Shown: in pieces, positions 47,682 to 59,879 of the stretch | How the letters are laid out: every line of letters starts with the position of its first letter | How positions within the stretch are numbered: the first letter of the stretch is position 1 | Source: Geothrix sp. 21YS21S-4 | GTDB lineage: Bacteria; Acidobacteriota; Holophagae; Holophagales; Holophagaceae | Direction of reading: 5' to 3' | Assembly (NCBI RefSeq): GCF_030845995.1 | Contig: NZ_CP132719.1 | Span: 1,612,001 to 1,676,000 of the forward strand | Length of the DNA stretch: 64,000 nt | Notes under the pieces: generated by a model | Told to the model about the DNA's origin: nothing | Database searches by the model: none | What the model saw: the letters and a program-made list of their open reading frames with translations, nothing else | Made by a program: the position numbers and the translations under genes

Positions 47682-48191
47682 ATGACCTCCATTTCCTTTG
47701 CCGCCCTCCCCGATGAATCCCGCCTGTGGCTCCTCGCCTTCCACCGGGCTCCGGACCCCGCGAAGCTGGCGCCGGAACTGGACGCGCTGCTCGGCCGATG
47801 GCGCCACAAGGGCATCCAGTACGAGGCGACATGGGCCCTCCTGGAGGGCCAGGTGCTGGCGGTGGCGGAGCCCACCCTGGCCACTCAGCCGTCCGGCTGC
47901 GCCATCGACGGGATGCTGCGGGGCCTGAAGCAGTTGGCGGACCGGCTGGAACTCGGTCTCCTCGGGCCGCAGGTGGTCGTGGCGAAATTCCCCGGGGGGC
48001 TTCGCGCCTTCGATCGGGAGGAACTGGAGGCCCGCTTGGCGGACGGAACCCTGGACGGCACCACGCCCATCCTCGACCTGGGCCTCTTCTCCCTCGGCGA
48101 CCTGCGCGGCGCGCGCTTCGAACGCCCGCTGGCCTCCACCTGGATCGGGCGGAAGTACAAAGTTCAGGCCCCGACTGCCGTCGGGGCCTGA
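47682..48191 (+). CDS. Unrecognised protein with conserved SGCAID motif
   Basis: 169 residues from the ATG at 47682 (GGAG 6 bases upstream; the in-frame ATG at 47661 has no ribosome site). It resembles a small conserved family of about 160 residues found in Bacteroidota and relatives, sometimes mislabelled as an ABC transporter ATPase. Shared features are FAALPDESRLWLL at the start, GRWRHKGIQYEA near 46, and SGCAIDGMLRGLK near 82. There is no Walker motif. Function unknown. Its last codons overlap a strong hairpin (48162-48193). Confidence 0.75.
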   Translation: MTSISFAALPDESRLWLLAFHRAPDPAKLAPELDALLGRWRHKGIQYEATWALLEGQVLAVAEPTLATQPSGCAIDGMLRGLKQLADRLELGLLGPQVVVAKFPGGLRAFDREELEARLADGTLDGTTPILDLGLFSLGDLRGARFERPLASTWIGRKYKVQAPTAVGA

Positions 48192-48193
48192 AC
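48162..48193. terminator. Hairpin at the 3' end of the SGCAID-protein gene
   Basis: A perfect 14-bp stem (48162-48175 with 48180-48193) around a TGCC loop, overlapping the last codons and the stop. It lies between convergent genes; no T-run follows. Confidence 0.6.
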
Positions 48194-48211
48194 GTCCACG
48201 CTGGCTATCGG

Positions 48212-48613
48212 CTAGAAGATCGATTCGCCGGGCTTGCGGCGCCACGCTTCGGACCGCTTGGGGCCGTCGATCTTGGGCTTCGCGTCCTTGGCGGCGGCCA
48301 GGGTCTGCAGAAGCGACCCTCCCACCTTGGAGGCCACGCTCTTGGTCAGGGCCGGAGCGGGGGAAACGATGGGCGCGGTGACGGGGCCCGCGGCGGGCAC
48401 GTCCGACACGGCCGTCTTCGCCGCCACTTCCTTCAGCCGCTTCTCGTACCACACCTTCCGCTTGGGATCGATGGTCCGGGTTTTCGCGACCTTCTCTCCC
48501 TTTTTCAGAACCTTGGGCTTGGGCTTTTCTCGGTCTTCCCGCAACACGGAATCGGGTTTCGCTGCTTCTTCGAGGATCTTCGCCAGATTGCCAAGGCCAC
48601 GCAGGTTCATCAT
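48212..48613 (-). CDS. Lys-rich protein, unrecognised
   Basis: 133 residues from the ATG at 48613 (ATG 48610 and an upstream GTG at 48649 are alternatives; GGAG is 13 bases from 48613). Basic N-terminal half (KPKPKVLKKGEKVAKTR near 30-46), an Ala/Pro-rich middle and a basic end with KRSEAWRRKPGESIF. Highly charged and low complexity, probably disordered. It could bind nucleic acid, but I see no domain. Convergent with the SGCAID-protein gene. Confidence 0.55.
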   Translation of the reverse strand: MMNLRGLGNLAKILEEAAKPDSVLREDREKPKPKVLKKGEKVAKTRTIDPKRKVWYEKRLKEVAAKTAVSDVPAAGPVTAPIVSPAPALTKSVASKVGGSLLQTLAAAKDAKPKIDGPKRSEAWRRKPGESIF

Positions 48614-48754
48614 GTGCGGTTGCTGCTCCAGTAGGGGCGCACGGGCCACCGTTCATCAGCCTAGCGGCAATCCCTTTGCTTACATAGTGATTTTAGGCAC
48701 GAGGTGCGGTTTTTTCGTTCGCGCCTCCCGTAGAGCCCCTGGGACACTGGCGGA

Positions 48755-49603
48755 ATGAGGATTTCCACTCCCACCCTCAAGGCCCATCTCGATGGCCTCT
48801 GCGCCCGCTACGACATCCCCGCGGCGCTGGAGAAGGACCCCCTTTCCGTCCCCCTGGGCTACGACTCGCCCCTCGATCGCGAAGTCGCGGCCTTCGTGGC
48901 CGCCCACCTGGCCTACGGCCGCGTGGATCCCATGATCCGCGCCGTCCGGGCGGCCCTCGCGCCCCTCGGGGCCCATCCCGCCGCCTGGCTGCGGGAACAC
49001 GGAGCCGACGAAGTCCGCCGGGAACTGGAAGACGCCCTGGCCGCCTGGGTCTGGCGCTTCCATACGGGCGCGGATCTCGCGGCCTGGCTCCTCGCCTGGC
49101 GCACCCTCGACGCGGAGAGCGGCGCCGGACTCGAGCCCCACCTCCTTACTCGGGGCGGCGAGAATCCGGACGCGGCCCTTTCCCGCCTGATCCAGCGCCT
49201 GCGCGCCGAGCTTCCCCCTTCCTACGGCGTGCGGTTCTCCCTTCCCGATCCCCTGCAAGGCGCCGCCTGCAAGCGCTGGCGGATGTTCCTGCGCTGGATG
49301 GCCCGGCCCGCCTGGCCCGACCTCGGCCTGTGGACGCGGCTTCCCATCGAGGGGCTGGTCATTCCCCTGGACACCCACGTGGCGCGGGTTTCCCGGTTCA
49401 TCGGGCTCACCGCACGAGCCACGCCGGATGGCCGGATGGCCCGCGAGATCACCGACGCCCTCCGCCGCCTCGACCCCGCCGATCCTCTCCGTTACGACTT
49501 CGCCCTCAGCCACCTGGGCATCCTCGGGGACTGCCCCGGCGTCCGGCAGCGCAGCACCTGCGGAGGATGTCCGCTCTATGCCGTGTGCCGGGCGGGAGCC
49601 TGA
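48755..49603 (+). CDS. TIGR02757 family protein (DUF2400)
   Basis: 282 residues. The N-terminal DPLSVPLGYDSPLDREVAAF segment near 29-48 and the middle WTRLPIEGLVIPLDTHVARVSRFIGLT segment match the TIGR02757/DUF2400 family. The PLDTHVARV piece resembles the endonuclease III type helix-hairpin-helix region, and the C-terminus ends in CPGVRQRSTCGGCPLYAVC, where the cysteines could hold a metal. Function unproven. Confidence 0.85.
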   Translation: MRISTPTLKAHLDGLCARYDIPAALEKDPLSVPLGYDSPLDREVAAFVAAHLAYGRVDPMIRAVRAALAPLGAHPAAWLREHGADEVRRELEDALAAWVWRFHTGADLAAWLLAWRTLDAESGAGLEPHLLTRGGENPDAALSRLIQRLRAELPPSYGVRFSLPDPLQGAACKRWRMFLRWMARPAWPDLGLWTRLPIEGLVIPLDTHVARVSRFIGLTARATPDGRMAREITDALRRLDPADPLRYDFALSHLGILGDCPGVRQRSTCGGCPLYAVCRAGA

Positions 49604-49634
49604 GCGAGGGCAGGTCCGCGCTTTCCCGTCTTGA

Positions 49635-49660
49635 GGCACAAAAGGGCCGGGCTTGCCACG
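49635..49660 (+). repeat. Direct repeat copy 1 (matches the 3' end of the SRP RNA gene)
   Basis: 24 of 26 bases identical to 49793-49818. It contains AAAGGGCCGGGCTTGCCACG and lies 158 bases from the second copy, in otherwise featureless sequence. Confidence 0.7.
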
Positions 49661-49773
49661 TGCGCAACCGCCGGGTGATGGAGCGGGCTCCGACGGAGCT
49701 CGCGAAATCGGGACCCGGCGCCGAGCGCATGCCAGTGCCGATTCGATCCGGCGCAGCCGGATCGATGGCAGCT

Positions 49774-49808
49774 CCGGCCCTTTTGCGCCCCAGGCGCGAA
49801 AGGGCCGG
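49774..49808. terminator. Very strong hairpin at the 3' side of ffs
   Basis: 16 base pairs with one G-U (49774-49789 with 49793-49808) around a CCA loop. It overlaps the end of the SRP RNA gene (minus strand). No T-run follows in either direction. Confidence 0.6.
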
Positions 49809-49818
49809 GCTTGCCACG
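49793..49818 (+). repeat. Direct repeat copy 2 (within the ffs 3' region)
   Basis: Second copy of the 26-base repeat; includes the end of the SRP RNA stem and one arm of the hairpin at 49774-49808. Confidence 0.7.
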
Positions 49819-49896
49819 GCACTCGGGGGAACGACTTAGGGCTGCTTCTTCCGACCTGACCCGGTTCATCGCACCCCGATGCATGGGGCCCGGCTT
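49802..49896 (-). ncRNA. ffs: Signal recognition particle RNA, small bacterial type (4.5S RNA)
   Basis: On the minus strand the conserved domain IV sequence GGTCAGGTCGGAAGAAGCAGCC appears in the middle of a 90-base hairpin. The 5' arm GCCGGGC (starting at 49894) pairs with the 3' arm GCCCGGC (ending at 49804), and inner arms TCGGGG/CCCCGA and GGG/CCC close the helix toward the GGAAG loop. It binds Ffh to target membrane proteins for co-translational insertion. Exact ends are set by the pairing and could differ by a few bases. It lies between the TIGR02757 gene and nrdJ, both on the plus strand. Confidence 0.85.
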
Positions 49897-49988
49897 GTAT
49901 TCAGCCTATCCGCAAGCCCGGGGATCCCGCCAGGGATGGGGGCCTTCCGCAAGGAACCGGCACGAAAGGAAAAATCCGTGGAGGGCCC

Positions 49989-50017
49989 TTGACGCCCCCA
50001 TATCTTGGGGTCATCCT
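49989..50017 (+). promoter_or_regulatory. Possible promoter of nrdJ
   Basis: TTGACG at 49989-49994, a 17-base spacer, CATCCT at 50012-50017, with a CCCC-ATATCTT-GGGG inverted repeat between them that might be an operator. The remainder of the 538-base gap upstream of nrdJ holds ffs and the direct repeats; I see no B12 riboswitch box there. Confidence 0.4.
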
Positions 50018-50141
50018 TTCCTTCCGGCACAACCCGTAGAGGTCGATTGCAAGGCTCCCGACTCCGGGGACGGCTTTGCGCACTCTTCTGGAAAGGCCGG
50101 ATCCACGTCCTTCCTCACCCTTTCTCTACCAGGACAGCGCC

Positions 50142-53525
<3,384 letters not shown>

Positions 53526-53535
53526 AAAATCCGTT

Positions 53536-54060
53536 CACCCCAGAGAACGCAGAGAAAGCAAGGGCGGGAGTCATCCCGCCCTTTTCGTTGGGGCTTGGCT
53601 TATGGCTCAAAAGAAGGAATGAAAGCGGAAAGGCGGAGTCGCGAAGGGTGCGAAGAAAAAGTTTTGAACCGCAGATGTCGCCGATGACGCAGAAAGGACT
53701 TCATGCCAATAGGGGATCAAGACCCAAGGTTTTCTTTTCATCACCAAGGCACCGAGGGGCACTAAGAAGAGCGAGAGGATCGAACACACTTTTCTTGGTG
53801 TCTTCGTGTCTTGGTGGTGATCCTTATCTTTGAATGCAAGTGCTATCACACCGATTGAGAAGCCGGCTCACCCATGATGAATCGGCGCCCATCTGTGCCA
53901 TCGACGACATCTGCGGTTTCAGCTTTTCAAACAGAGATCCACCGATCGCCCAGGTGTAAAGCTCTTCCGTCCTCCTGGCTTCCGCCCTTCTCCCCTGCTC
54001 GTTGTCTTTGGATCCCACCTCCAGATCAATCCGTGTCCATCCGCGTTTATCCGTGGCCGA
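53536..54060. repeat. Mosaic of dispersed palindromic repeats
   Basis: The 563-base gap between nrdJ and the cyclic-nucleotide-type protein is filled with repeat pieces: CAGAGAACGCAGAGAAAG near 53541, a family B arm near 53667 (ACCGCAGATGTCG) with its partner near 53908 (GACATCTGCGGTTT), a family A palindrome nested between them (53739-53831), and a third type near 54027 (CCGTGTCCATCCGCGTTTAT). No gene is visible inside. Confidence 0.8.
53739..53831. repeat. Dispersed palindromic repeat, family A, copy 3 (inverted relative to copy 1)
   Basis: Left arm CATCACCAAGGCACCGAGG, right arm CTTGGTGTCTTCGTGTCTTG then GTGGTGATCCTTATCT. The right arm is nearly the exact complement of copy 1's left arm, so the unit is inserted in the opposite orientation. 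Confidence 0.8.
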
Positions 54061-54088
54061 TCCTTCTTTCTCATCAGAAGATGTCGGC

Positions 54089-54838
54089 ATGCCCGATCCC
54101 CTCGACCCCGCCGCCCTGGACTTGGCTTCGGACCCGGAGCTGGGGCCACTGCTGGCCGCACATCCCGACATCGCCCTCCTGCGGTTCCGCGACGGGGAGC
54201 GTCTCGTCGTCGAAGGGGAGGAGAGCCAGGACCTCTTCATCGTCCGCAAAGGCAGCCTGGTGGTGGAGAAGGCCCTACCGGACGGGACGGCACGGCCTTT
54301 GGCGCAGATCGAATGCGCTCCCGAGACGCCGACCATCATCGGAGAGATGGCCTACTTCGGCGCGCAGCGGCGCACGGCCACGGTGCGGGCGGTGGGGGCG
54401 TGCCAGGCGCTGCACCTGAAGCCCGCGCACCTCGACGCCATCATGGAAGGGTTTCCGAACCTCACCCGTATCCTGTGCCACCAGTTCACGGCGCGATTGA
54501 AGGAGGCCAACGACGAACTGCGCGAGCTCCGGACCCGCTTCCACCTGGCGCCGGAACGGCGGATGGTCGAGACGGGCGAGGTCATCTTCGAAGCCGGGTC
54601 GAAGGCCGACGCACTTTTCCAGGTGGCCATGGGAACCGTTCGCGTGGGAGACCGCCTCCTCCGCGCCGAGGATCTTTCCGGCGGCTTCCTGGAGTTGGAG
54701 GCCTACTTGCGCCAGCGCCCCCACGAGGCGACGGTCGTGGCGGAGGAGACCTGCTTTCTGGCTGTGATCCCCGCTTCCGCCCGCGCGGCCTTCGTGCGGA
54801 CGCACCCGGACTTAGTATTGGAGATCCTTCGCGCCTGA
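54089..54838 (+). CDS. Cyclic-nucleotide-binding-domain protein (CRP-like sensor without DNA-binding domain)
   Basis: 249 residues from the ATG at 54089. Residues 15-130 form a cNMP-binding domain (LRFRDGERLVVEGEESQDLFIVRKGSLVV near 33-61, then IGEMAYFG near 92). Residues 155-245 look like a second, weaker cNMP-like fold starting with GEVIFEAGSKADALFQV. There is no helix-turn-helix, so it is not a transcription factor of the CRP type. Upstream in-frame sequence (from 54002) lies inside the repeat mosaic and is rejected. A bidirectional terminator follows. Confidence 0.82.
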   Translation: MPDPLDPAALDLASDPELGPLLAAHPDIALLRFRDGERLVVEGEESQDLFIVRKGSLVVEKALPDGTARPLAQIECAPETPTIIGEMAYFGAQRRTATVRAVGACQALHLKPAHLDAIMEGFPNLTRILCHQFTARLKEANDELRELRTRFHLAPERRMVETGEVIFEAGSKADALFQVAMGTVRVGDRLLRAEDLSGGFLELEAYLRQRPHEATVVAEETCFLAVIPASARAAFVRTHPDLVLEILRA

Positions 54839-54840
54839 TG

Positions 54841-54880
54841 AAAAAGCGCGGGAGGCGGACGCCTCCCGCGCTTCTCTTTC
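54841..54880. terminator. Bidirectional intrinsic terminator between convergent genes
   Basis: 12-bp perfect stem (54845-54856 with 54861-54872) with a GGAC loop. On the minus strand (end of mdh) it is followed by five T; on the plus strand by a TTCTCTTTC pyrimidine stretch. Confidence 0.9.
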
Positions 54881-54891
54881 GAAGAATCCCG

Positions 54892-55878
54892 CTACGCGAG
54901 GCCGAGCTGCTTCACGGCCTGGCGCTCTTCGTCGAGTTCCTTGGCGGTGGCGTCCATCTTGGCGCGGCTGAACTCGTTGATGTCCAGGCCCTGGACGATC
55001 TCCACCTTCCCGTTCTTCACGGTGACGGGGAAGCCGTAGACCAGGCCCTCGGGCACGCCGTAGCTGCCGTCGGAAACGAAGGCCATGCTGGTCCAATCGC
55101 CCTCGGGGGTGCCCAGCGCCCAGGAGCGCATGTGGTCGATGGCGGCGTTGGCGGCGCTGGCGGCGCTGCTGAGCCCGCGGGCCTCGATGATGGCGGCGCC
55201 GCGCTTGGCGACGGTGGGGATGTAGGTGGTCTCGTACCAGGCGTGGTCATTCACCAGGTCGTAGGCGTTCTTGCCGTCGACGGTGGCGTGGTAGAGATCG
55301 GGGAACTGGGTGACGCTGTGGTTGCCCCAGATGGTCATCTTCTTGATCGCGGTGACGGGCTTGCCGGTCTTCTCCGCGAGCTGGGAGATGGCGCGGTTGT
55401 GGTCCAGGCGCACCATGGCGTGGAACTGCGAAGGCTTCAGCTTGGGGGCGTTGGACAGGGCGATATAGGCGTTCGTGTTGGCGGGATTGCCCACCACCAG
55501 CACCTTCACCTCGCGGCTGGCCACTTCGCTGAGGGCCTGGCCCTGGGGCTTGAAGATCCCGCCGTTGGCGTTCAGGAGGTCGCTCCGCTCCATCCCGGCC
55601 TTGCGCGGAAGGGCGCCCACCAGCAGGGCGTAGTCCGCGTCCTTGAAGGCGACCATGGGATCGTCGGAGGTGACCACGCCCGCCAGCAGCGGGAAGGCGC
55701 AGTCGTTCAGTTCCATCACCACGCCCTGGAGGGCCTTCAGGGCTGGGGTGATCTCCAGGAGCTGGAGGATGACGGGCTGGTCGTCGCCGAGCATCGCCCC
55801 GCTGGCGATGCGGAAGAGCAGGCTGTATCCGATCTGGCCGGCGGCGCCGGTGACGGCCACGCGAACGGGAGACTTCAT
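54892..55878 (-). CDS. mdh: Malate dehydrogenase
   Basis: 328 residues from the ATG at 55878, which has AGGAGG 8 bases upstream. The NAD-binding loop [17 protein letters not shown] at 11-27 and the catalytic histidine in [11 protein letters not shown] near 190 are those of the dimeric, lactate/malate-dehydrogenase-like MDH group. It oxidises malate to oxaloacetate in the TCA cycle. The promoter region shares an 18-of-20-base match with that of sucC. Confidence 0.95.
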   Translation of the reverse strand: MKSPVRVAVTGAAGQIGYSLLFRIASGAMLGDDQPVILQLLEITPALKALQGVVMELNDCAFPLLAGVVTSDDPMVAFKDADYALLVGALPRKAGMERSDLLNANGGIFKPQGQALSEVASREVKVLVVGNPANTNAYIALSNAPKLKPSQFHAMVRLDHNRAISQLAEKTGKPVTAIKKMTIWGNHSVTQFPDLYHATVDGKNAYDLVNDHAWYETTYIPTVAKRGAAIIEARGLSSAASAANAAIDHMRSWALGTPEGDWTSMAFVSDGSYGVPEGLVYGFPVTVKNGKVEIVQGLDINEFSRAKMDATAKELDEERQAVKQLGLA

Positions 55879-55897
55879 GCTGGGACCTCCTGGGAAT

Positions 55898-55917
55898 GGT
55901 GGGCCCATTCTATACCC
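55898..55917 (-). promoter_or_regulatory. Promoter -10/start region of mdh
   Basis: On the minus strand, TATAGA followed by ATGGGCCCACC and TT. It starts about 34 bases before the ATG. The -35 region is GC-rich and not recognisable. Shared with sucC (see findings). Confidence 0.5.
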
Positions 55918-56031
55918 CGCCGGCGGGAACACTGCACCGGCAGGTCGGGAATCGTGACGCATGCCCGCGCCCGCGCATTTCATCTGGAAAGTTCCGCGAT
56001 TGTTCTGCCGATCAGAGAGAAGCGGACCACC

Positions 56032-59000
56032 ATGCCCTTTCCTTCTTTCCGATTTCTCCGATCCCTGTGCCTCGCCCTCCTGGCGCTGGCCCCGCTTCCG
56101 GCGGGCATGCCGGCGTCGGGTCGGATGGTGTTCCGGGCCTACGGGACGGCCGAAGGGCTGGAGCACCCCAGCCTCACCACCCTCGCCCAGGACGCGGAAG
56201 GCTTCCTGTGGGTGGGAACGGAAGGAGGCGCCTACCGCTTCGACGGCGCGGGCTTCCAACTATGGAGCCTGCCGGAAGGCCTTCCCTCCGCCTGGGTGCG
56301 GGCCTTCGGACCCGCGCCGGACGGAGGGCTGTGGATCGGCACCCGCGCGGGCCTCTGCTTCCTGCGGGGCGGCCGCGTCCAGCGCGTGGCGCCGGACGAT
56401 CCCCTCACCGCGGCCCGCATCCACCGGATCCTGGCCGACGCGCACGGCGGCGTGTGGGTGGCGGCGGAGTCGGGCCTGTTCCGCAGCGCGGGACCCGGCT
56501 CACCCTTCGCTCCGGCCGAGGGCTGGCCCGGCGGACCCGCCTATTCCCTCGTTTCGGACGACTCCGGAATGTGGGTGGGCGGCGCGTCCGCCGTCCATTT
56601 CCGGGATGCGGAAAACCGGTGGCGGTCCCTAGGACCGGCGGAGGGCGTGCATCCCGGCCCCGTGAAAGCCGTGCTCCTGGACCGGGCCGGGACCCTCTGG
56701 GCCCGCACGCCCACCGCGCTTCGGATCCTGCGCCCCGGTTCCCTCCGAATGGTGCCGCCCGCGATGGGCCTGCCCTCACTGGCCATCAGCTTCTACGAGG
56801 AATCCCTCGCCGACGACGGGGAGGGCGGCGTCCTGATCCCCACCGCCAAGGGCCTGCTCCGTTTCGATTCCCGGACCGGCTGGCGGCTGCTGGACGAAGG
56901 GCGGGGCCTGCCCGGCGGCTGGGCCAACCTGGCCCTGGTAGACCGCGCGGGCAGTCTGTGGGTGGGCAGCCTGGGGCTGCACCGCCTCCAGGGCGGGGGC
57001 GCGTGGGAGAACTTCTCCCGGCTCGACGGCCTGCCCGCGGACAGCACCTGGGCCCTCCTGCGCGACCGCTCCGGCGCGCTGTGGATCAGCACCAGCGGGG
57101 GCCTCGCCCGCATGGGTCCGCGGGGACCGGAGCCGTTTCCCGCCGGCGCGGGCCTCGTCCTCTACGAATTGAGAGAAGGGCCGGACGGCAGCATCTGGGG
57201 CGCTGGGGAGCATCCCTTCCTCGTGCGCATCAGCCCTGATCGCAGACAGCTCACCCGCGTTCCCCTGCCCCCTTCCCCGGGTCTGGCCGTACCCATGGCC
57301 CTGGCCTTCGACAGCGGGGGCTCGCTGTGGATGGGCACGTCCACGGACGGCCTGTGGCGGATCAGCGAGCCCTCGAAGCGGCCCGTCTTCCGCCGGGCTC
57401 CCTTTCTGGACGGCGATCCCGGCCAGATCACCAGCCTGTACCTGGACGCCCAGGGTCGCCTGTGGGCCACCACCGGCCGCGGATTGGCGCGCCTGGACGG
57501 CGACCGCTGGCATACCTGGGGCTCGGATGTCGGGCTGCGCCCTGGCGCCCTCCGGGCCCTGGCCGCCCTGCCGGACGGCACCGCCTGGGTGGCCTATCTG
57601 GAGCCCTTCGGCCTCACCCGCGTGGACCTGCGCGGCGACACTCCGCGGGTCCTGGAGAACCTCGGCCGAAAGGAGGGGCTCGCCAGCGATTCGGTGTACA
57701 GCCTCACCGCCGATGCTGTCGGCCGCCTGTGGATCGGCGGTCCCCGCGGCGTGCAGTGCATGGAGGGGCGGAATTTCCGCCTCTACCGCCGGGAGGACGG
57801 CCTGGCCAGCACCGACTGCAATCCGTCGTCCACCTGGGCCGACGGGGACGGCGGGATGTGGTTCGGATCCACGGCGGGCCTGCTCCACCACCGGACCGAA
57901 GGCGCCGGCGTTCCCTGGCGCTCCCCCGCCGTCACGCTCCTTTCCCTCTCCCTGGGCTCCCGCCACTGGGACCGGCCCGGAGACAGCCTGGGCGACGTCC
58001 GCTACGGCGAGCGCAGCTTGTCCGCGCGCTTCAGCTCCCTGGCCTTCGAGCACGAAGGCCGGCTCCGGTTCCAGGGGCGGCTGGAGGGCCTGGAAAAGGA
58101 ATGGAGCGATCTCCCGGGCAGCGAACTCCGGTACCCGGCCCTGCCGTCCGGAAACTATCGCCTCGGCGTCCGCGCCGTCCTGGAGGGCGCGGAGCCCGGC
58201 CCTGCCGTAACCGTGACCTTCCGCGTCCTGCCCCCCTGGTGGCGGCGGGGCTGGGCCTGGCTGCTGTGGACCGGACTGCTTGGCGCCGCGGGGGCGGCCG
58301 TCCTCCGCTGGCGGGTCCGGTGGCTCCGCCGGCGGAACGATGAACTGGAACTCCTGGTCTACGAGCGGACGGAGGCCCTGGAGCTGAGCAACCTCGCCCT
58401 CACCACCATCTCGGGGACCGATCCGCTCACCGGCCTCCGCAACCGCCGCTACCTGAGCGAAGAGCTGCCGCCCGCCATGGGCCTGGCCCTCCGCGCCCGG
58501 CGCAACCATCCCGGCCCCGGCCTGCCGGTGGACGGCTGCCTGGTGTTCGCGATGCTGGACGTCGACCACTTCAAGCGCATCAACGACACCTGGACCCACG
58601 CCGCGGGCGACCTCGCCCTGAAGGAACTCGCGGACGTGCTGAAGCGCGAGGCCCGAGCCTCGGATTTCCTCGTCCGCTGGGGCGGAGAGGAGATCCTGTT
58701 CGTGGGCCACACCGCCGATTTCGCGGGCGCCGCCGCGGCAGTGAACCGCCTCCATCACGCGATCCGGACCCATCCCTTCGACCTGGGCCAAGCCACTCCC
58801 GTGGCCCTCACCTGCTCCATCGGGTTCTCCCTGTTCCCCTTCCAACCGGACCGGACCGACGCCGCTGACTGGGAGAGCCAAGTCCGGCTGGCGGATCGCT
58901 GCCTGTATGCCGCCAAGCGCTCCGGCCGGGACGCCTGGCTGGGCGTGACGGCGCGCCCGGGCGGGCCTGCGGATCTGGTGGCCCGTTTCGGTGAGGCGCC

Positions 59001-59073
59001 CGATCGCTGGATCCAGGAAGGCGCCGTGGAGTTCCTCGCGGGGCCGCGGCAACTCGACGTCGTCTGGAGTTAG
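56032..59073 (+). CDS. Two-component-regulator-propeller diguanylate cyclase
   Basis: 1013 residues. Signal peptide or anchor 1-26. Residues 30-640 form about twelve to fourteen two-component-regulator propeller repeats (pattern DxxGxLWxGTxxGL, for example [16 protein letters not shown] near 61). A Y_Y_Y-type beta domain follows near 655-735, one transmembrane helix at about 741-762, a short coiled coil, and a cytoplasmic GGDEF domain with the active-site GGEE at 884-887 and the inhibitory I-site RASD nine residues before it. It should make cyclic di-GMP in response to a periplasmic signal, in place of the histidine kinase usually attached to this sensor. Confidence 0.9.
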   Translation: MPFPSFRFLRSLCLALLALAPLPAGMPASGRMVFRAYGTAEGLEHPSLTTLAQDAEGFLWVGTEGGAYRFDGAGFQLWSLPEGLPSAWVRAFGPAPDGGLWIGTRAGLCFLRGGRVQRVAPDDPLTAARIHRILADAHGGVWVAAESGLFRSAGPGSPFAPAEGWPGGPAYSLVSDDSGMWVGGASAVHFRDAENRWRSLGPAEGVHPGPVKAVLLDRAGTLWARTPTALRILRPGSLRMVPPAMGLPSLAISFYEESLADDGEGGVLIPTAKGLLRFDSRTGWRLLDEGRGLPGGWANLALVDRAGSLWVGSLGLHRLQGGGAWENFSRLDGLPADSTWALLRDRSGALWISTSGGLARMGPRGPEPFPAGAGLVLYELREGPDGSIWGAGEHPFLVRISPDRRQLTRVPLPPSPGLAVPMALAFDSGGSLWMGTSTDGLWRISEPSKRPVFRRAPFLDGDPGQITSLYLDAQGRLWATTGRGLARLDGDRWHTWGSDVGLRPGALRALAALPDGTAWVAYLEPFGLTRVDLRGDTPRVLENLGRKEGLASDSVYSLTADAVGRLWIGGPRGVQCMEGRNFRLYRREDGLASTDCNPSSTWADGDGGMWFGSTAGLLHHRTEGAGVPWRSPAVTLLSLSLGSRHWDRPGDSLGDVRYGERSLSARFSSLAFEHEGRLRFQGRLEGLEKEWSDLPGSELRYPALPSGNYRLGVRAVLEGAEPGPAVTVTFRVLPPWWRRGWAWLLWTGLLGAAGAAVLRWRVRWLRRRNDELELLVYERTEALELSNLALTTISGTDPLTGLRNRRYLSEELPPAMGLALRARRNHPGPGLPVDGCLVFAMLDVDHFKRINDTWTHAAGDLALKELADVLKREARASDFLVRWGGEEILFVGHTADFAGAAAAVNRLHHAIRTHPFDLGQATPVALTCSIGFSLFPFQPDRTDAADWESQVRLADRCLYAAKRSGRDAWLGVTARPGGPADLVARFGEAPDRWIQEGAVEFLAGPRQLDVVWS

Positions 59074-59783
59074 AGCCCCTTCACCATCCGCTCGCCGCCC
59101 AGTTGGCGCATCTGATTGAGGATCCAGGCCTGGCGGCCGCGGATGTAGTCGCTGGGCGCGTCCGCCCGGAACTTGCGGGGGTTGGGCAGGACCGCCGCGA
59201 GCAGGGCCGCTTCCGCGGGGGCGAGCCGCTTGGCTGGCTTTCCGAAGAAGGCGCGGGAGGCGGCCTCGGCGCCGTAGATCCCGTCGCCGAATTCCACGAT
59301 GTTCAGGTAGACCTCCAGGATCCGCCGCTTGGACCAGCCGGCTTCCAGGAGGAGCGTGAACCAGGCCTCCAGCCCCTTCCGCGTCCAGGAGCGGCTGTTC
59401 CACAGGAAGAGGTTCTTGGCGGTCTGCTGGGAGACGGTGGACGCGCCCCGCTTCCGGCGGCTCCGCTCGTTGTGCTGGACGGCCTTCTCGATGGCCTGCC
59501 AATCGAACCCGAAGTGCTCGGGGAACGTCTGATCCTCCGCGGCGATCACCGCGGCGCCCAGGCAGGGGGCGATCTCCTCCAGCGGCACCCAGCGGTGCCG
59601 GGCGACGTAGGTCTCGGAACTACTCCACGCTTCCACCCGCCGCTGGACCATCAGGGCCGAAACGGGCACCGGGACGAACCGGAAGAACAGGACGACGATC
59701 GCGGTGGACCCGACGAATCCGCCCACCAGCCAGGCGAGCGCCAGGAGGATCCGCCGCCGCCATCCGCCCTTCGCTTTCGCCAT
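59070..59783 (-). CDS. mtgA: Monofunctional peptidoglycan transglycosylase
   Basis: 237 residues from the ATG at 59783. A transmembrane anchor lies at 11-36. The glycosyltransferase family 51 catalytic Glu83 is in [15 protein letters not shown], and the second conserved Glu is in [18 protein letters not shown] near 160-177. It polymerises lipid II into glycan strands at the outer face of the inner membrane. No transpeptidase domain is attached. It overlaps the convergent GGDEF gene by 4 bases. Confidence 0.93.
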   Translation of the reverse strand: MAKAKGGWRRRILLALAWLVGGFVGSTAIVVLFFRFVPVPVSALMVQRRVEAWSSSETYVARHRWVPLEEIAPCLGAAVIAAEDQTFPEHFGFDWQAIEKAVQHNERSRRKRGASTVSQQTAKNLFLWNSRSWTRKGLEAWFTLLLEAGWSKRRILEVYLNIVEFGDGIYGAEAASRAFFGKPAKRLAPAEAALLAAVLPNPRKFRADAPSDYIRGRQAWILNQMRQLGGERMVKGL

Positions 59784-59879
59784 GTCCCATTCCCATCGAA
59801 AACACCAGTTTGCCAGCCGCCGTGCCGATGGGTCTGCATGGGATCCTGAGCCGCCCGGCCCGGAACCCCGGAAGCCCTC

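Noticed and set aside
49600-50141. Cobalamin riboswitch upstream of the B12-dependent reductase
   Set aside because: I looked for the B12 box and the other conserved core pieces in this gap and found none. The region holds the SRP RNA gene, repeats and a possible promoter.
54002-54088. N-terminal extension of the cNMP-binding protein
   Set aside because: It is encoded by repeat sequence, resembles no protein and is not preceded by a ribosome site.
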